Below are positions 20,417 through 28,872 of a stretch of DNA of 64,000 bases, piece by piece. How positions within the stretch are numbered: the first letter of the stretch is position 1; each line of letters opens with the position of its first letter. This DNA is from Bacteroidales bacterium (GTDB lineage Bacteria > Bacteroidota > Bacteroidia > Bacteroidales > Bacteroidaceae). The position numbers were made by a program, and so were the translations under genes. The notes under the pieces were generated by a model, which worked only from the letters and a program-made list of their open reading frames with translations, did no database searches and had not been told where the DNA came from. The DNA is taken from positions 124,001-188,000 of the forward strand of contig SUXQ01000002.1 of the NCBI GenBank assembly GCA_015060905.1, given 5' to 3'.

Positions 20417-21574
20417 ATGCAGTGGATTAACCGCTTCCGTCGTATAAAAATAGTGCTTATAACATGCGCCGCAATCATTGCCGGAGTTTCGTTGTTTGTA
20501 TCGGACCGCCTTGTAACCGACCTTAAGCAAGAGGAGCTCCGCAAGATGCAAGTGTGGGCCGAGGCTATGCGCTCGCTTAACAGCGCCGACGAGAATACCG
20601 ACCTTAACCTTGTGCTTACGGTACTCGACGGTAACAACACTATCCCTGTAATTGTTACCGACTCGAAAGGCGCCATAAACAACTACAGAAACATCAGTAT
20701 AGATGCAGATGAAGATACGCTCGCAGTATTGCACGGCCTTGTGTCGGGCATGCGCGAGAGTGGCAATATCATCCGCATAGAAATGGGCAGCTACGCTCCG
20801 GATGATTATATAGAGGTATGCTACTCCGATTCGCTGATACTTACGCAGCTCGCCTACTACCCTTATGTGCAGTTGATGGTAGCAATAGTATTTTTCCTTG
20901 TCTGCCTTATAGCAATATTAAGCTCCAAACGCGCCGAACAAGATAGAGTGTGGGTAGGACTCTCCAAAGAGACTGCACACCAATTGGGCACCCCAATATC
21001 CTCGCTGATGGCGTGGACAGAAGTGTTGCGCGACAAATATCCCGGCGACGAACTTCTGCCGGAAATGGAGAAAGATGTTACACGCCTGCGCACCATTGCC
21101 GAAAGATTCTCAAAGATAGGCTCTGCCCCCGAACCACAATCGGACGACCTTATAGAACTGCTCGAAAGAGTAGTCACATACATCAAACGTCGCAGTTCAA
21201 ACAAAATACAATTTGTGTGCCATTTTACCAAGCGACCGCTGTATGTGCGCATGAATTCCCCCCTCATGGAGTGGGTAATCGAAAATCTGTGCAAAAATGC
21301 CATAGACGCCATGAACGGCGAGGGAACAATCACAATAAATGTCACACAGAGCGACGAAAAAGCCATAATAGACTTTTCGGACACAGGTAAAGGAATACCA
21401 AAATCTCGTTTCGCGGCAGTATTCGAGCCCGGCTACACAACCAAAAAAAGAGGATGGGGATTGGGCCTCTCACTAGCCAAGCGCATCATGGAACAGTACC
21501 ACAAAGGACGCATATTCGTCAAAAATTCGGAGCTTGGAAAGGGTACAACCTTCAGAATAGAATTAAAAAAGTGA
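20417..21574 (+). CDS. Membrane sensor histidine kinase
   Basis: KETAHQLGTPISSLMAW (H-box), ENLCKNAIDAM (N-box), DTGKGIP, GLGLSLAKRI. Confidence 0.9.
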   Translation: MQWINRFRRIKIVLITCAAIIAGVSLFVSDRLVTDLKQEELRKMQVWAEAMRSLNSADENTDLNLVLTVLDGNNTIPVIVTDSKGAINNYRNISIDADEDTLAVLHGLVSGMRESGNIIRIEMGSYAPDDYIEVCYSDSLILTQLAYYPYVQLMVAIVFFLVCLIAILSSKRAEQDRVWVGLSKETAHQLGTPISSLMAWTEVLRDKYPGDELLPEMEKDVTRLRTIAERFSKIGSAPEPQSDDLIELLERVVTYIKRRSSNKIQFVCHFTKRPLYVRMNSPLMEWVIENLCKNAIDAMNGEGTITINVTQSDEKAIIDFSDTGKGIPKSRFAAVFEPGYTTKKRGWGLGLSLAKRIMEQYHKGRIFVKNSELGKGTTFRIELKK

Positions 21575-21615
21575 ATATTTTACTAATTTTGAGCATTTAC
21601 TCGAAAAATTATTCT

Positions 21616-21623
21616 TATCTTTG
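21616..21623 (+). promoter_or_regulatory. -7 promoter element TATCTTTG
   Basis: Matches TAnnTTTG upstream of yceD. Confidence 0.5.
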
Positions 21624-21704
21624 TAGCCAAATTTAGAGTATATCAAGTATTTCCTATTATTGTTGATTGATTTTTATTATTAAAAGAGGAGGATTTTTGG
21701 AAAA

Positions 21705-22256
21705 ATGGGACGCTTTGATAAGTATAGAATAGACCTGAAGGGAATGAGACAATCTTCCCTGCAGATGGAGTATGACCTCGACAATACATTTTTTGCAGAC
21801 ATCGATGGTCAAGAGTTTCAGAAAGGTGCCGTAAAAGCCATTGTAACAGTAAAGAACAACCGCGAAGTATTCGACTTTACATTTACAATAAAAGGTACAG
21901 TGGTAGTACCTTGCGACAGATGTCTCGACGAAATGGAAATAGACATCGAGGCCGACAACCTTCTGAAAGTAAAGTTGGGCGAAACATACGCCGACGAAGG
22001 CGAGACTGTTGTAATACCGGAAAGCGAGGGCGAAATAAACCTTGCATGGTATTTATACGAGTTTATAGCCTTGGCACTGCCCACAAAGCACATACACGCT
22101 CCCGGCAAATGCAACGCGGACATGTTCAACAAACTGAAAAAACACAGCCGCCGCAACGAAGAGGATGAATCCTTTGACACCGACGAGCAACAAGAAAGAG
22201 AAATAGACCCGCGATGGGAGAGTTTGAAGAATTTACAAATTGAAGAAGATAATTAA
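21705..22256 (+). CDS. yceD: YceD/DUF177 family protein
   Basis: CDRCLDEMEIDI motif and position immediately upstream of rpmF. Confidence 0.85.
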   Translation: MGRFDKYRIDLKGMRQSSLQMEYDLDNTFFADIDGQEFQKGAVKAIVTVKNNREVFDFTFTIKGTVVVPCDRCLDEMEIDIEADNLLKVKLGETYADEGETVVIPESEGEINLAWYLYEFIALALPTKHIHAPGKCNADMFNKLKKHSRRNEEDESFDTDEQQEREIDPRWESLKNLQIEEDN

Positions 22257-22267
22257 AAAGTAAGAAA

Positions 22268-22453
22268 ATGGCACATCCTAAAAGAAGACAATCAAAGACA
22301 AGAACTGCCAAGAGAAGAACAAACGACAAGGCAGTAGCTCCTACACTTGCTATATGCCCCAACTGCGGCGAGTGGCATGTTTATCACACCGTATGCGGTG
22401 CGTGTGGTTACTACAGAGGCAAACTCGCTATCGAGAAGCAGGCTGCAGTCTAA
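22268..22453 (+). CDS. rpmF: 50S ribosomal protein L32
   Basis: MAHPKRRQSKTRTAKRRTNDK...CPNCGEWHVYHTVCGACGYYRGK. Confidence 0.97.
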   Translation: MAHPKRRQSKTRTAKRRTNDKAVAPTLAICPNCGEWHVYHTVCGACGYYRGKLAIEKQAAV

Positions 22454-22505
22454 CCATAATGGCCGGATGTAGCGATTTTTGAAACTCCGGCTTTGTAGGA
22501 AATTT

Positions 22506-22542
22506 AAAACGCACCATCCACAATGGTTGAGTGCGTTTTTTT
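22506..22542 (+). terminator. Terminator after rpmF
   Basis: AAAACGCAC...GTGCGTTTTTTT hairpin. Confidence 0.6.
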
Positions 22543-22618
22543 GTTTTTTCACGCGTCCGACGCACCATTTTGCATTGCAAATAAACATTGGCACACGACG
22601 CGAAATATTATGTAACAT

Positions 22619-23503
22619 ATGCATAAAGCAGGTTTTGTAAATATTGTCGGCAACCCCAACGTGGGCAAGTCTACATTGATGAATTTGCTGGTAGGCGAAA
22701 GAATCTCCATTGCCACATTCAAGGCACAGACGACACGTCACCGCATCATGGGCATACTGAATACCGACGAGGCACAGATAGTCTTTTCGGACACTCCGGG
22801 AGTATTAAAGCCCAACTATAAATTGCAAGAGGCAATGCTACGCTTCTCGCGCTCGGCTCTGCGTGACGCAGACGTACTTCTGTACGTGACAGACATGATA
22901 GAGACACCCGAGAAAAACATGGAGTTTATCGAAGAGGTAAACAAGATGGACGTACCGGTGCTGGTGCTTATAAACAAAATAGACCTGAGCAACCAGACAG
23001 AGCTTACGAAAAGAGTGGAGCAACTGCACGAACTGTTGCCAAAAGCCGAAATTCTGCCAATCTCGGCACTTGCAAAATTCAACGTAGATGTTGTACTTAA
23101 AAGAATCATGCAACTGCTGCCCGACAGCCCGCCCTACTTCGACAAAGACCAACTGACAGACAAGCCCGCACGATTTTTTGTTACAGAGATAATAAGAGAA
23201 AAGATACTTCTCTACTACGACAAGGAAATTCCCTATGTGGTAGAATCAGCCGTTGAGCTTTTCAAAGAGACAGACACAAGCATCTACATAAGCGCAAACA
23301 TCTTTGTAGAGCGCGAGTCGCAGAAAGGCATAATCATCGGACACGAAGGTTCGGCACTAAAAAAGGTGGCAACCGAAGCACGCAAAGAGCTTGAGAAGTT
23401 TTTCGGTAAAAAAATATTCATAGAATTACTTGTGAAAGTAAACAAGGACTGGCGCAATTCCGACAGAAAATTGCGCATGTTCGGCTATAACCAAAAGGAT
23501 TAA
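22619..23503 (+). CDS. era: GTPase Era
   Basis: [20 protein letters not shown] and KH-type C-terminus. Confidence 0.96.
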   Translation: MHKAGFVNIVGNPNVGKSTLMNLLVGERISIATFKAQTTRHRIMGILNTDEAQIVFSDTPGVLKPNYKLQEAMLRFSRSALRDADVLLYVTDMIETPEKNMEFIEEVNKMDVPVLVLINKIDLSNQTELTKRVEQLHELLPKAEILPISALAKFNVDVVLKRIMQLLPDSPPYFDKDQLTDKPARFFVTEIIREKILLYYDKEIPYVVESAVELFKETDTSIYISANIFVERESQKGIIIGHEGSALKKVATEARKELEKFFGKKIFIELLVKVNKDWRNSDRKLRMFGYNQKD

Positions 23504-23507
23504 CAAT

Positions 23508-24821
23508 ATGGCAAATTTGGTAGCAATAGTAGGTCGTCCCAACGTGGGAAAATCGACCCTGTTCAACCGCCTGACCGAAACTAAGCAGGCGATAATTTCA
23601 GACGAGGCAGGCACCACACGCGACCGCCAATATGGCAAATGTCTGTGGGGCAGCAAAGAATTTTCGGTAGTAGACACCGGCGGATGGGTAGTAAACTCGG
23701 ATGACATATTCGAGGGCGAAATAAGAAAGCAGGTAACAATGGCAATGGAAGAGGCCGATGTTATTCTCTTCGTCGTGGACACGCAGAACGGACTCACCGA
23801 CCTCGATTCGGAAATGGCATCCATGCTACGTCGTTCAAAAAAGCCGGTGATTGTTGTTGCCAACAAGGTAGACAACTACGATATTCAGTACTATGCGGCA
23901 GAATTCTACGCAATGGGCCTCGACGAAATGTACTGTATTTCGGCCGCGAACGGTAGCGGCACAGGCGACCTTCTCGATGCTGTCGTATCGAAATTCCAGA
24001 AAGATGCCGAAGAGGTTGCCGAGGCTGATATTCCCAAATTTGCAGTTGTTGGCCGTCCCAACGTAGGTAAAAGCTCAATAGTAAACGTCTTTTTGGGCGA
24101 GGATAGAAACATTGTCACAGACATTGCCGGCACCACACGCGACTCTATCCTCACACGCTACAATAAATATGGATTCGACTTTTATCTTGTCGATACAGCC
24201 GGAATAAGAAAAAAGAACAAGGTGAACGAAGATATCGAGTACTACTCGGTGCTACGCTCGATACGCGCAATAGAAAATTCGGACATCTGCATACTGATGC
24301 TCGACGCCACGCGAGGCATCGAGGGACAGGACCTTAATATCTTCTCAATCATACAGCGCAACCAGAAAGGCCTTGTAGTCGTAGTGAACAAATGGGACCT
24401 TGTGGAGGATAAGTCGGACAAGGTGATGAAATTCTTCGAGAATGCCATACGCGAGCGCGTGGCACCCTTCACAGACTTCCCCATCATCTTTACCTCGACA
24501 ATCACCAAGCAGCGTGTGTTTAAGGTGCTTGAGCTTGCTCAGGAGGTTTACAAAAACTCGAAGAACAAGGTTTCTACGGCCAAATTCAACGAGGAAATGT
24601 TGCCGCTGATTGAGGCCTACCCCCCACCCTCGATAAAAGGCAAATATATAAAGATAAAATATTGCATGCAGTTGCCCGATGTTCGCGTGCCGTCGTTCAT
24701 CTTCTTTGCCAACCTGCCGCAGTATGTGAAAGAGCCGTATAAACGCTTCCTCGAGAATAAAATACGCGAAAAGTGGAATTTTACAGGAGTGCCGATGAAC
24801 ATTTATATAAGGCAGAAATAA
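23508..24821 (+). CDS. der: Ribosome biogenesis GTPase Der
   Basis: Two tandem GTPase domains ([12 protein letters not shown] and [12 protein letters not shown]). Confidence 0.97.
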   Translation: MANLVAIVGRPNVGKSTLFNRLTETKQAIISDEAGTTRDRQYGKCLWGSKEFSVVDTGGWVVNSDDIFEGEIRKQVTMAMEEADVILFVVDTQNGLTDLDSEMASMLRRSKKPVIVVANKVDNYDIQYYAAEFYAMGLDEMYCISAANGSGTGDLLDAVVSKFQKDAEEVAEADIPKFAVVGRPNVGKSSIVNVFLGEDRNIVTDIAGTTRDSILTRYNKYGFDFYLVDTAGIRKKNKVNEDIEYYSVLRSIRAIENSDICILMLDATRGIEGQDLNIFSIIQRNQKGLVVVVNKWDLVEDKSDKVMKFFENAIRERVAPFTDFPIIFTSTITKQRVFKVLELAQEVYKNSKNKVSTAKFNEEMLPLIEAYPPPSIKGKYIKIKYCMQLPDVRVPSFIFFANLPQYVKEPYKRFLENKIREKWNFTGVPMNIYIRQK

Positions 24822-24832
24822 AAATCTTCGTA

Positions 24833-24867
24833 CAGATGCAGCAATTAGTAGCTGCATCTGTTTTTTT
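24833..24867 (+). terminator. Terminator after der
   Basis: CAGATGCAGC-AATTAGTA-GCTGCATCTG followed by T7. Confidence 0.85.
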
Positions 24868-24990
24868 ATAATAACGTCGATCAGATGTAAAATTGTTTAT
24901 TATGGGAATAGAGGGTGGAAAATCTTTAAGTTCTCGGTCTTTTTTACCCTTGATTACCGTTGCTATTTAAAAGGCTATTATTACTATCCT

Positions 24991-25558
24991 CTTCTTTTGC
25001 CGGGCAAAAGAAGCAAAAGCCCCGGCACACGGAAAGAGCAGTCAGCTCGTTCTTTGTTCACAAGTTGCTTAAAAGCAACATTCCTCAGTCGAACGAGCCT
25101 TGTCGCTCAAGCCTATCGGCTGTTTTTCGGGTGCTGCGGAACTCCTTCAGTTATCCACGCGATGCGTGTATAACTCACAGTCAAACAGTCCTCGCACTTA
25201 ATCCGAAAAACATCCGGGCTCTCACTGTGCTCTTTAACGGTGCCGGATGGATTTTAAAGTAACCATTGTTTAGTATTAAACGTTGCAAAGGTTACTTCAA
25301 TAAAAATACAGCGTTGTCAAAATTACAGGCAACGGACGCAGTTAAGGCGCGGATAAAGAGAGTGCAATTTTTCTTGGCGCGCAACGGCGCGGCTTAAATT
25401 GCACTCTCCCGCATAGTCTTTCTGCGGGAAAAGTTGCCGACAAGCGAACGCCGAACGAAGAACATTTTCGCTTGCGAAAATTTGTGAGCAGAGAAGCGAG
25501 CGACTGATTTTGTCTGCGCTGTGCCTTTTTGCTTACTTTTTGTGCGACAAAAAGTAAG
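24991..25558. repeat. ~570-bp non-coding element with imperfect, structured inverted terminal regions
   Basis: Left end CTTCTTTTGCC-G-GGCAAAAGAAG and right end CTTACTTTTTGT-GCG-ACAAAAAGTAAG. Each is followed inward by a similar GCTCG(T/C)TTCT.TG.TCACAA block and a different perfect hairpin; several further internal stems. Confidence 0.6.
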
Positions 25559-25838
25559 GATAGAAACGACTACCAATAAAATTACAATAAAAAATTAAGG
25601 GTAAAGACTGCAGTAGAATATAAAAGTAGGACTTTAAATTAAGGTGATTTTTTTCCTCAATTCCCATAATAGAAGATACATTCAAAATAATATCGAACTG
25701 ACTTCATAACAGCAATAAAAACTGAATAGTTGCTAATTAAAGCACCCCTCCGCAACATTTCTGTATGCAACAATGTTGTCATTAGGCAGGCCGGAAAAGT
25801 CTGCACAAACAGATTGTTTAACTTAAAAATTTTGTCCT

Positions 25839-25946
25839 ATGACAACAAAAACTGAAAAGAAGCACGAAGAAGTTAAAGATGTAAAAAAAGAGGCTAAAGG
25901 TTGCAAACCCTCAGGTTCGTGCAAGAGCAGCGAAAAGAAATCCTAA
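25839..25946 (+). CDS. Small lysine-rich protein (35 aa) MTTKTEKKHEEVKDVKKEAKGCKPSGSCKSSEKKS
   Basis: ATG-to-TAA ORF in an otherwise gene-free gap, below the length cut-off of the supplied ORF track; protein-like composition. Confidence 0.5.
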   Translation: MTTKTEKKHEEVKDVKKEAKGCKPSGSCKSSEKKS

Positions 25947-25996
25947 CGATTTTTGCGATTAAAAGGAGTATTCTTATTCAAAAAAGGGAAAATGTG

Positions 25997-26028
25997 CCTC
26001 GGTGTCAAATTTAATTTTGGCACTGAGG
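25997..26028. repeat. Hairpin family copy 1 (CCTCGGTGTCAAA..TTTGGCACTGAGG)
   Basis: Shares the TGCCAA/TTGGCACTG core with two other intergenic hairpins. Confidence 0.6.
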
Positions 26029-26073
26029 ATTTTTTGTATTAAAAATAGTACCTTTGAAAAAAATAGGAACTAT

Positions 26074-26712
26074 ATGAAAAACTTATATACAGCAATCGTT
26101 TGTATTTTAATCTATTGTGGTTGCTCGAGCAACTACAATCAAAATGCAGCCATCGAGGAATACCACAAGGAAAAGTTCGACTCTTTTCTTACACAATTTG
26201 CACAGTTTGACGGCAAGCAACCGAATGAGTCGTTCTTTAGGCAAAGGAAAAATTTCCCAAATGAAAGATTAAGCCCGGTACTTGACAAATATCATTTCTC
26301 TTTTTTGCTTCCTTACGATGATGAGTGTAATTGCGAAGCAAAAGAACTTTATTACACTCCCTGTTACAAAATAGAGAGAAAAAATTACTATTTAATATCA
26401 ATGCATACTTGTTGCGATGTTACAAAAACAGCATGGTATCCATACGAGGATAATACATTAGTCACATACGATAAAAAGGGAAAAATTATTGACTTTGCAA
26501 CGGTGGGAACGGGTAGCGACCTTGAGTATTATAAAATAGAGCCCCCATCGAAAGAAAATGAAATTATTTATACGCAATATTTTTTCAAGGATGTTGAAAG
26601 TTTTGAAAAAGGTAATTGTGACGCATTTGTTTATAAGGTAGCAGTCGATGATAATGGGAAAATTGAGAAAAAATTGTTGCGCGAAGAAAAGAATGTGAAT
26701 GTTACAATGTGA
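26074..26712 (+). CDS. Hypothetical lipoprotein
   Basis: MKNLYTAIVCILIYCGCSS signal peptide with lipobox; start chosen at internal Met of ORF 26002..26712. Confidence 0.65.
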   Translation: MKNLYTAIVCILIYCGCSSNYNQNAAIEEYHKEKFDSFLTQFAQFDGKQPNESFFRQRKNFPNERLSPVLDKYHFSFLLPYDDECNCEAKELYYTPCYKIERKNYYLISMHTCCDVTKTAWYPYEDNTLVTYDKKGKIIDFATVGTGSDLEYYKIEPPSKENEIIYTQYFFKDVESFEKGNCDAFVYKVAVDDNGKIEKKLLREEKNVNVTM

Positions 26713-26722
26713 TACAAATTTC

Positions 26723-26757
26723 CAGCAACAGTGCCAAAATAAAATTGGCACTGAGGC
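26723..26757. repeat. Hairpin family copy 2 (CAGTGCCAAAATAAAATTGGCACTG)
   Basis: Inverted repeat directly downstream of a CDS; terminator-like. Confidence 0.65.
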
Positions 26758-26812
26758 TTTTATGTTTATACCTAAAAATCATAATATAGTTGTTAATTAT
26801 AGTAAAAACATT

Positions 26813-26820
26813 TATATTTG
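26813..26820 (+). promoter_or_regulatory. -7 promoter element TATATTTG with TTG 20 nt upstream
   Basis: TTG-N20-TATATTTG at the start of a long non-coding leader region. Confidence 0.5.
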
Positions 26821-26824
26821 CACC

Positions 26825-27129
26825 GCGCACCTTTGTTGTTTTTGTAATTGCAGAAGCAGGGAAGGTGGGTGATTTTTTTATAATAAGCGTTTACTTGCGC
26901 TTTGTTCTTGATAGCTTGGAACTTCGCAAACTCTAACATCATCAAAGAACATGGCAACAGTAGATGTCTATGGGTTGTTATATACATCATATGCACATCT
27001 TTAACAAGGTGTGCAATGGTATATTACATAACTGCGTGGGCTTCTGCGTTGCTCGTTTCGATGATGTGGGCAATGCGAAGGCCTCAAGCTGTGGGACGAG
27101 TGACTTGTAAGAATTCCCACGCTTTTTTT
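26825..27129 (+). ncRNA. Candidate structured RNA (leader or stand-alone) ending in a GCGTGGG...CCCACGC-T7 hairpin domain
   Basis: Promoter motif just upstream; GCACA..TGTGC hairpin; terminal rod GCGTGGGcTTCT...AGAAttCCCACGC (27034-27122) with internal GCTCGT/ACGAGT stem and a T-run. Confidence 0.4.
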
Positions 27130-27179
27130 ATGTTATTAATATGCCTGAGAGGGAATGTAAGGCCTATAAAATTATTATT

Positions 27180-27761
27180 ATGAAAAAACAGTTTAAACGC
27201 GCACTGTCTGCGCTTGTGTTGTTTGTTGTATGCCTCTCTAGTGGCTATGCACAAGAAAATTTATTAATTGATTCCAGCTCCAGAAGCGAAGCAAGTGAAG
27301 AAAATGTTTCGCAAGATGAAGTTTTAGGTATTTTAGGATTGCATTACGCCGCCGACCTTGATTACATAGACCAGGGCATGTATGGATATGGAGGTCATGT
27401 ATTAAAGAACAAACATATATGCTTTTCTTTTTCAATCAATAGCGATATGGGATTAGTTGATTCTGATTATAGCTCTTATTTAGCAAAAATTGGTCCAAAC
27501 TACTCTTATGCTATTTCTGATAAACTTTGGTTTTTCGCCCCTTTGTGTGTAGATTTAGTTTGGAGTAACTATCCGGAGTATAAGTCGTATAACAAAAAAG
27601 AAATAAAAAAAGAATTTAATTGGGGGCTTGATTTAACTCCAGCATTGGCTTTTAAACTTGGCAAACTAGTATTGAGCGCAGGTATGCAACTTAGTTGGAT
27701 GGAAGGTGCAAGCAAAATTGGCACAGCAGGAATGATAGGTATTGGTTACACATTAAAATAA
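27180..27761 (+). CDS. Hypothetical exported protein (possibly outer-membrane beta-strand-rich)
   Basis: MKKQFKRALSALVLFVVCLSSGYAQ signal peptide. Confidence 0.6.
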   Translation: MKKQFKRALSALVLFVVCLSSGYAQENLLIDSSSRSEASEENVSQDEVLGILGLHYAADLDYIDQGMYGYGGHVLKNKHICFSFSINSDMGLVDSDYSSYLAKIGPNYSYAISDKLWFFAPLCVDLVWSNYPEYKSYNKKEIKKEFNWGLDLTPALAFKLGKLVLSAGMQLSWMEGASKIGTAGMIGIGYTLK

Positions 27762-27781
27762 TCAGATAAATTTAGTAGATT

Positions 27782-28708
27782 ATGAAAAATTTAAAATTTT
27801 TACAGACATTACTTTTATGCACAGTTCTTTCATTTTGCTTTACGGCATGTAGCAGCGAGGATGAGGAGGAGAGCGTTATCGCGGGTGGCAATGATATAAG
27901 AACAGAATTAAAAAGCAAGAAGTGGTATTATACATATTACGACGTAGATAATCTCTCAGAAGAAAAGATTACTATTTATTTTATAAACGACACATGTGGA
28001 GTAACATATGCGTGGTGGAGGTTTTTAGATATTAGTGGAAGTGATAGCAGTAAAAGTACTACATTTGAATATGAAGTAATCGATAATAGAGTCATACTAT
28101 ATAGTAGTGGAATAACTATTGAATATTATTATGTAGACGGATACTTGATTAAAGAAGATGAATGCTATGAATCACTTAGCTACAACTCTAGTGATTATGC
28201 ATATATAAAAGAATTTGACCCTGCTGAAAAAGAACGTAAAAAAAAGATATTAGAAACTATAAAGGAAAACTTAAAGGTTACTGAAAGTTTTGACGGTGTT
28301 GAGTATACATACACATTTGACAACACTTTAGATAAAATATATCCATCAAGTAAAATAGAATATTACATAGAATTTGATGGTGTATGCAATAATTATAAAT
28401 ATTGCAAAAAGAAATATTGTGATGACCACAAATGGTACATAAAAGCGGAAAAGAATGGTAACAAATATGTTGTTAATCTATTCCCGGTACACCCCGAATA
28501 TTGGGCACCGTACAGTGAATATTTACAGACCAAAGATGCTTTAGAAGATAAAATAAATAGTGGCCTAACATTGTCAAATTCAGAGAAAGATTTGTACAAT
28601 AGCGTAAAGGAATATATTGAAAAACAAACAAATAATAATTACGACTCATATCCTTGTGTTAAAATTGATGGCGAAGATTATGAATTGGAATATTATAACT
28701 ATAAATAG
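27782..28708 (+). CDS. Hypothetical lipoprotein
   Basis: MKNLKFLQTLLLCTVLSFCFTACSS lipobox. Confidence 0.65.
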   Translation: MKNLKFLQTLLLCTVLSFCFTACSSEDEEESVIAGGNDIRTELKSKKWYYTYYDVDNLSEEKITIYFINDTCGVTYAWWRFLDISGSDSSKSTTFEYEVIDNRVILYSSGITIEYYYVDGYLIKEDECYESLSYNSSDYAYIKEFDPAEKERKKKILETIKENLKVTESFDGVEYTYTFDNTLDKIYPSSKIEYYIEFDGVCNNYKYCKKKYCDDHKWYIKAEKNGNKYVVNLFPVHPEYWAPYSEYLQTKDALEDKINSGLTLSNSEKDLYNSVKEYIEKQTNNNYDSYPCVKIDGEDYELEYYNYK

Positions 28709-28770
28709 GATTGAAAGTATTTTCTTTAAATAGAATTAAATTTTGTTTTTCTATTTGAAAAGCATAATTT

Positions 28771-28806
28771 CAGCAGACAGTGCCAAAATTAAATTGGCAC
28801 TGTTGC
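28771..28806. repeat. Hairpin family copy 3 (CAGTGCCAAAATTAAATTGGCACTG)
   Basis: Inverted repeat matching the copies at 25997 and 26723. Confidence 0.65.
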
Positions 28807-28872
28807 TTTTTTGTTAAAAAAGTGCAATATTTGCATAGTGCGTCTACCGGAAATAAAAAAACAGATAAAGCC

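Noticed and set aside
24960-25262. 100-aa ORF in the structured 25-kb element
   Set aside because: Composition and position indicate translation of stem-loop-rich non-coding sequence; the same applies to 25394..25576 on the minus strand.
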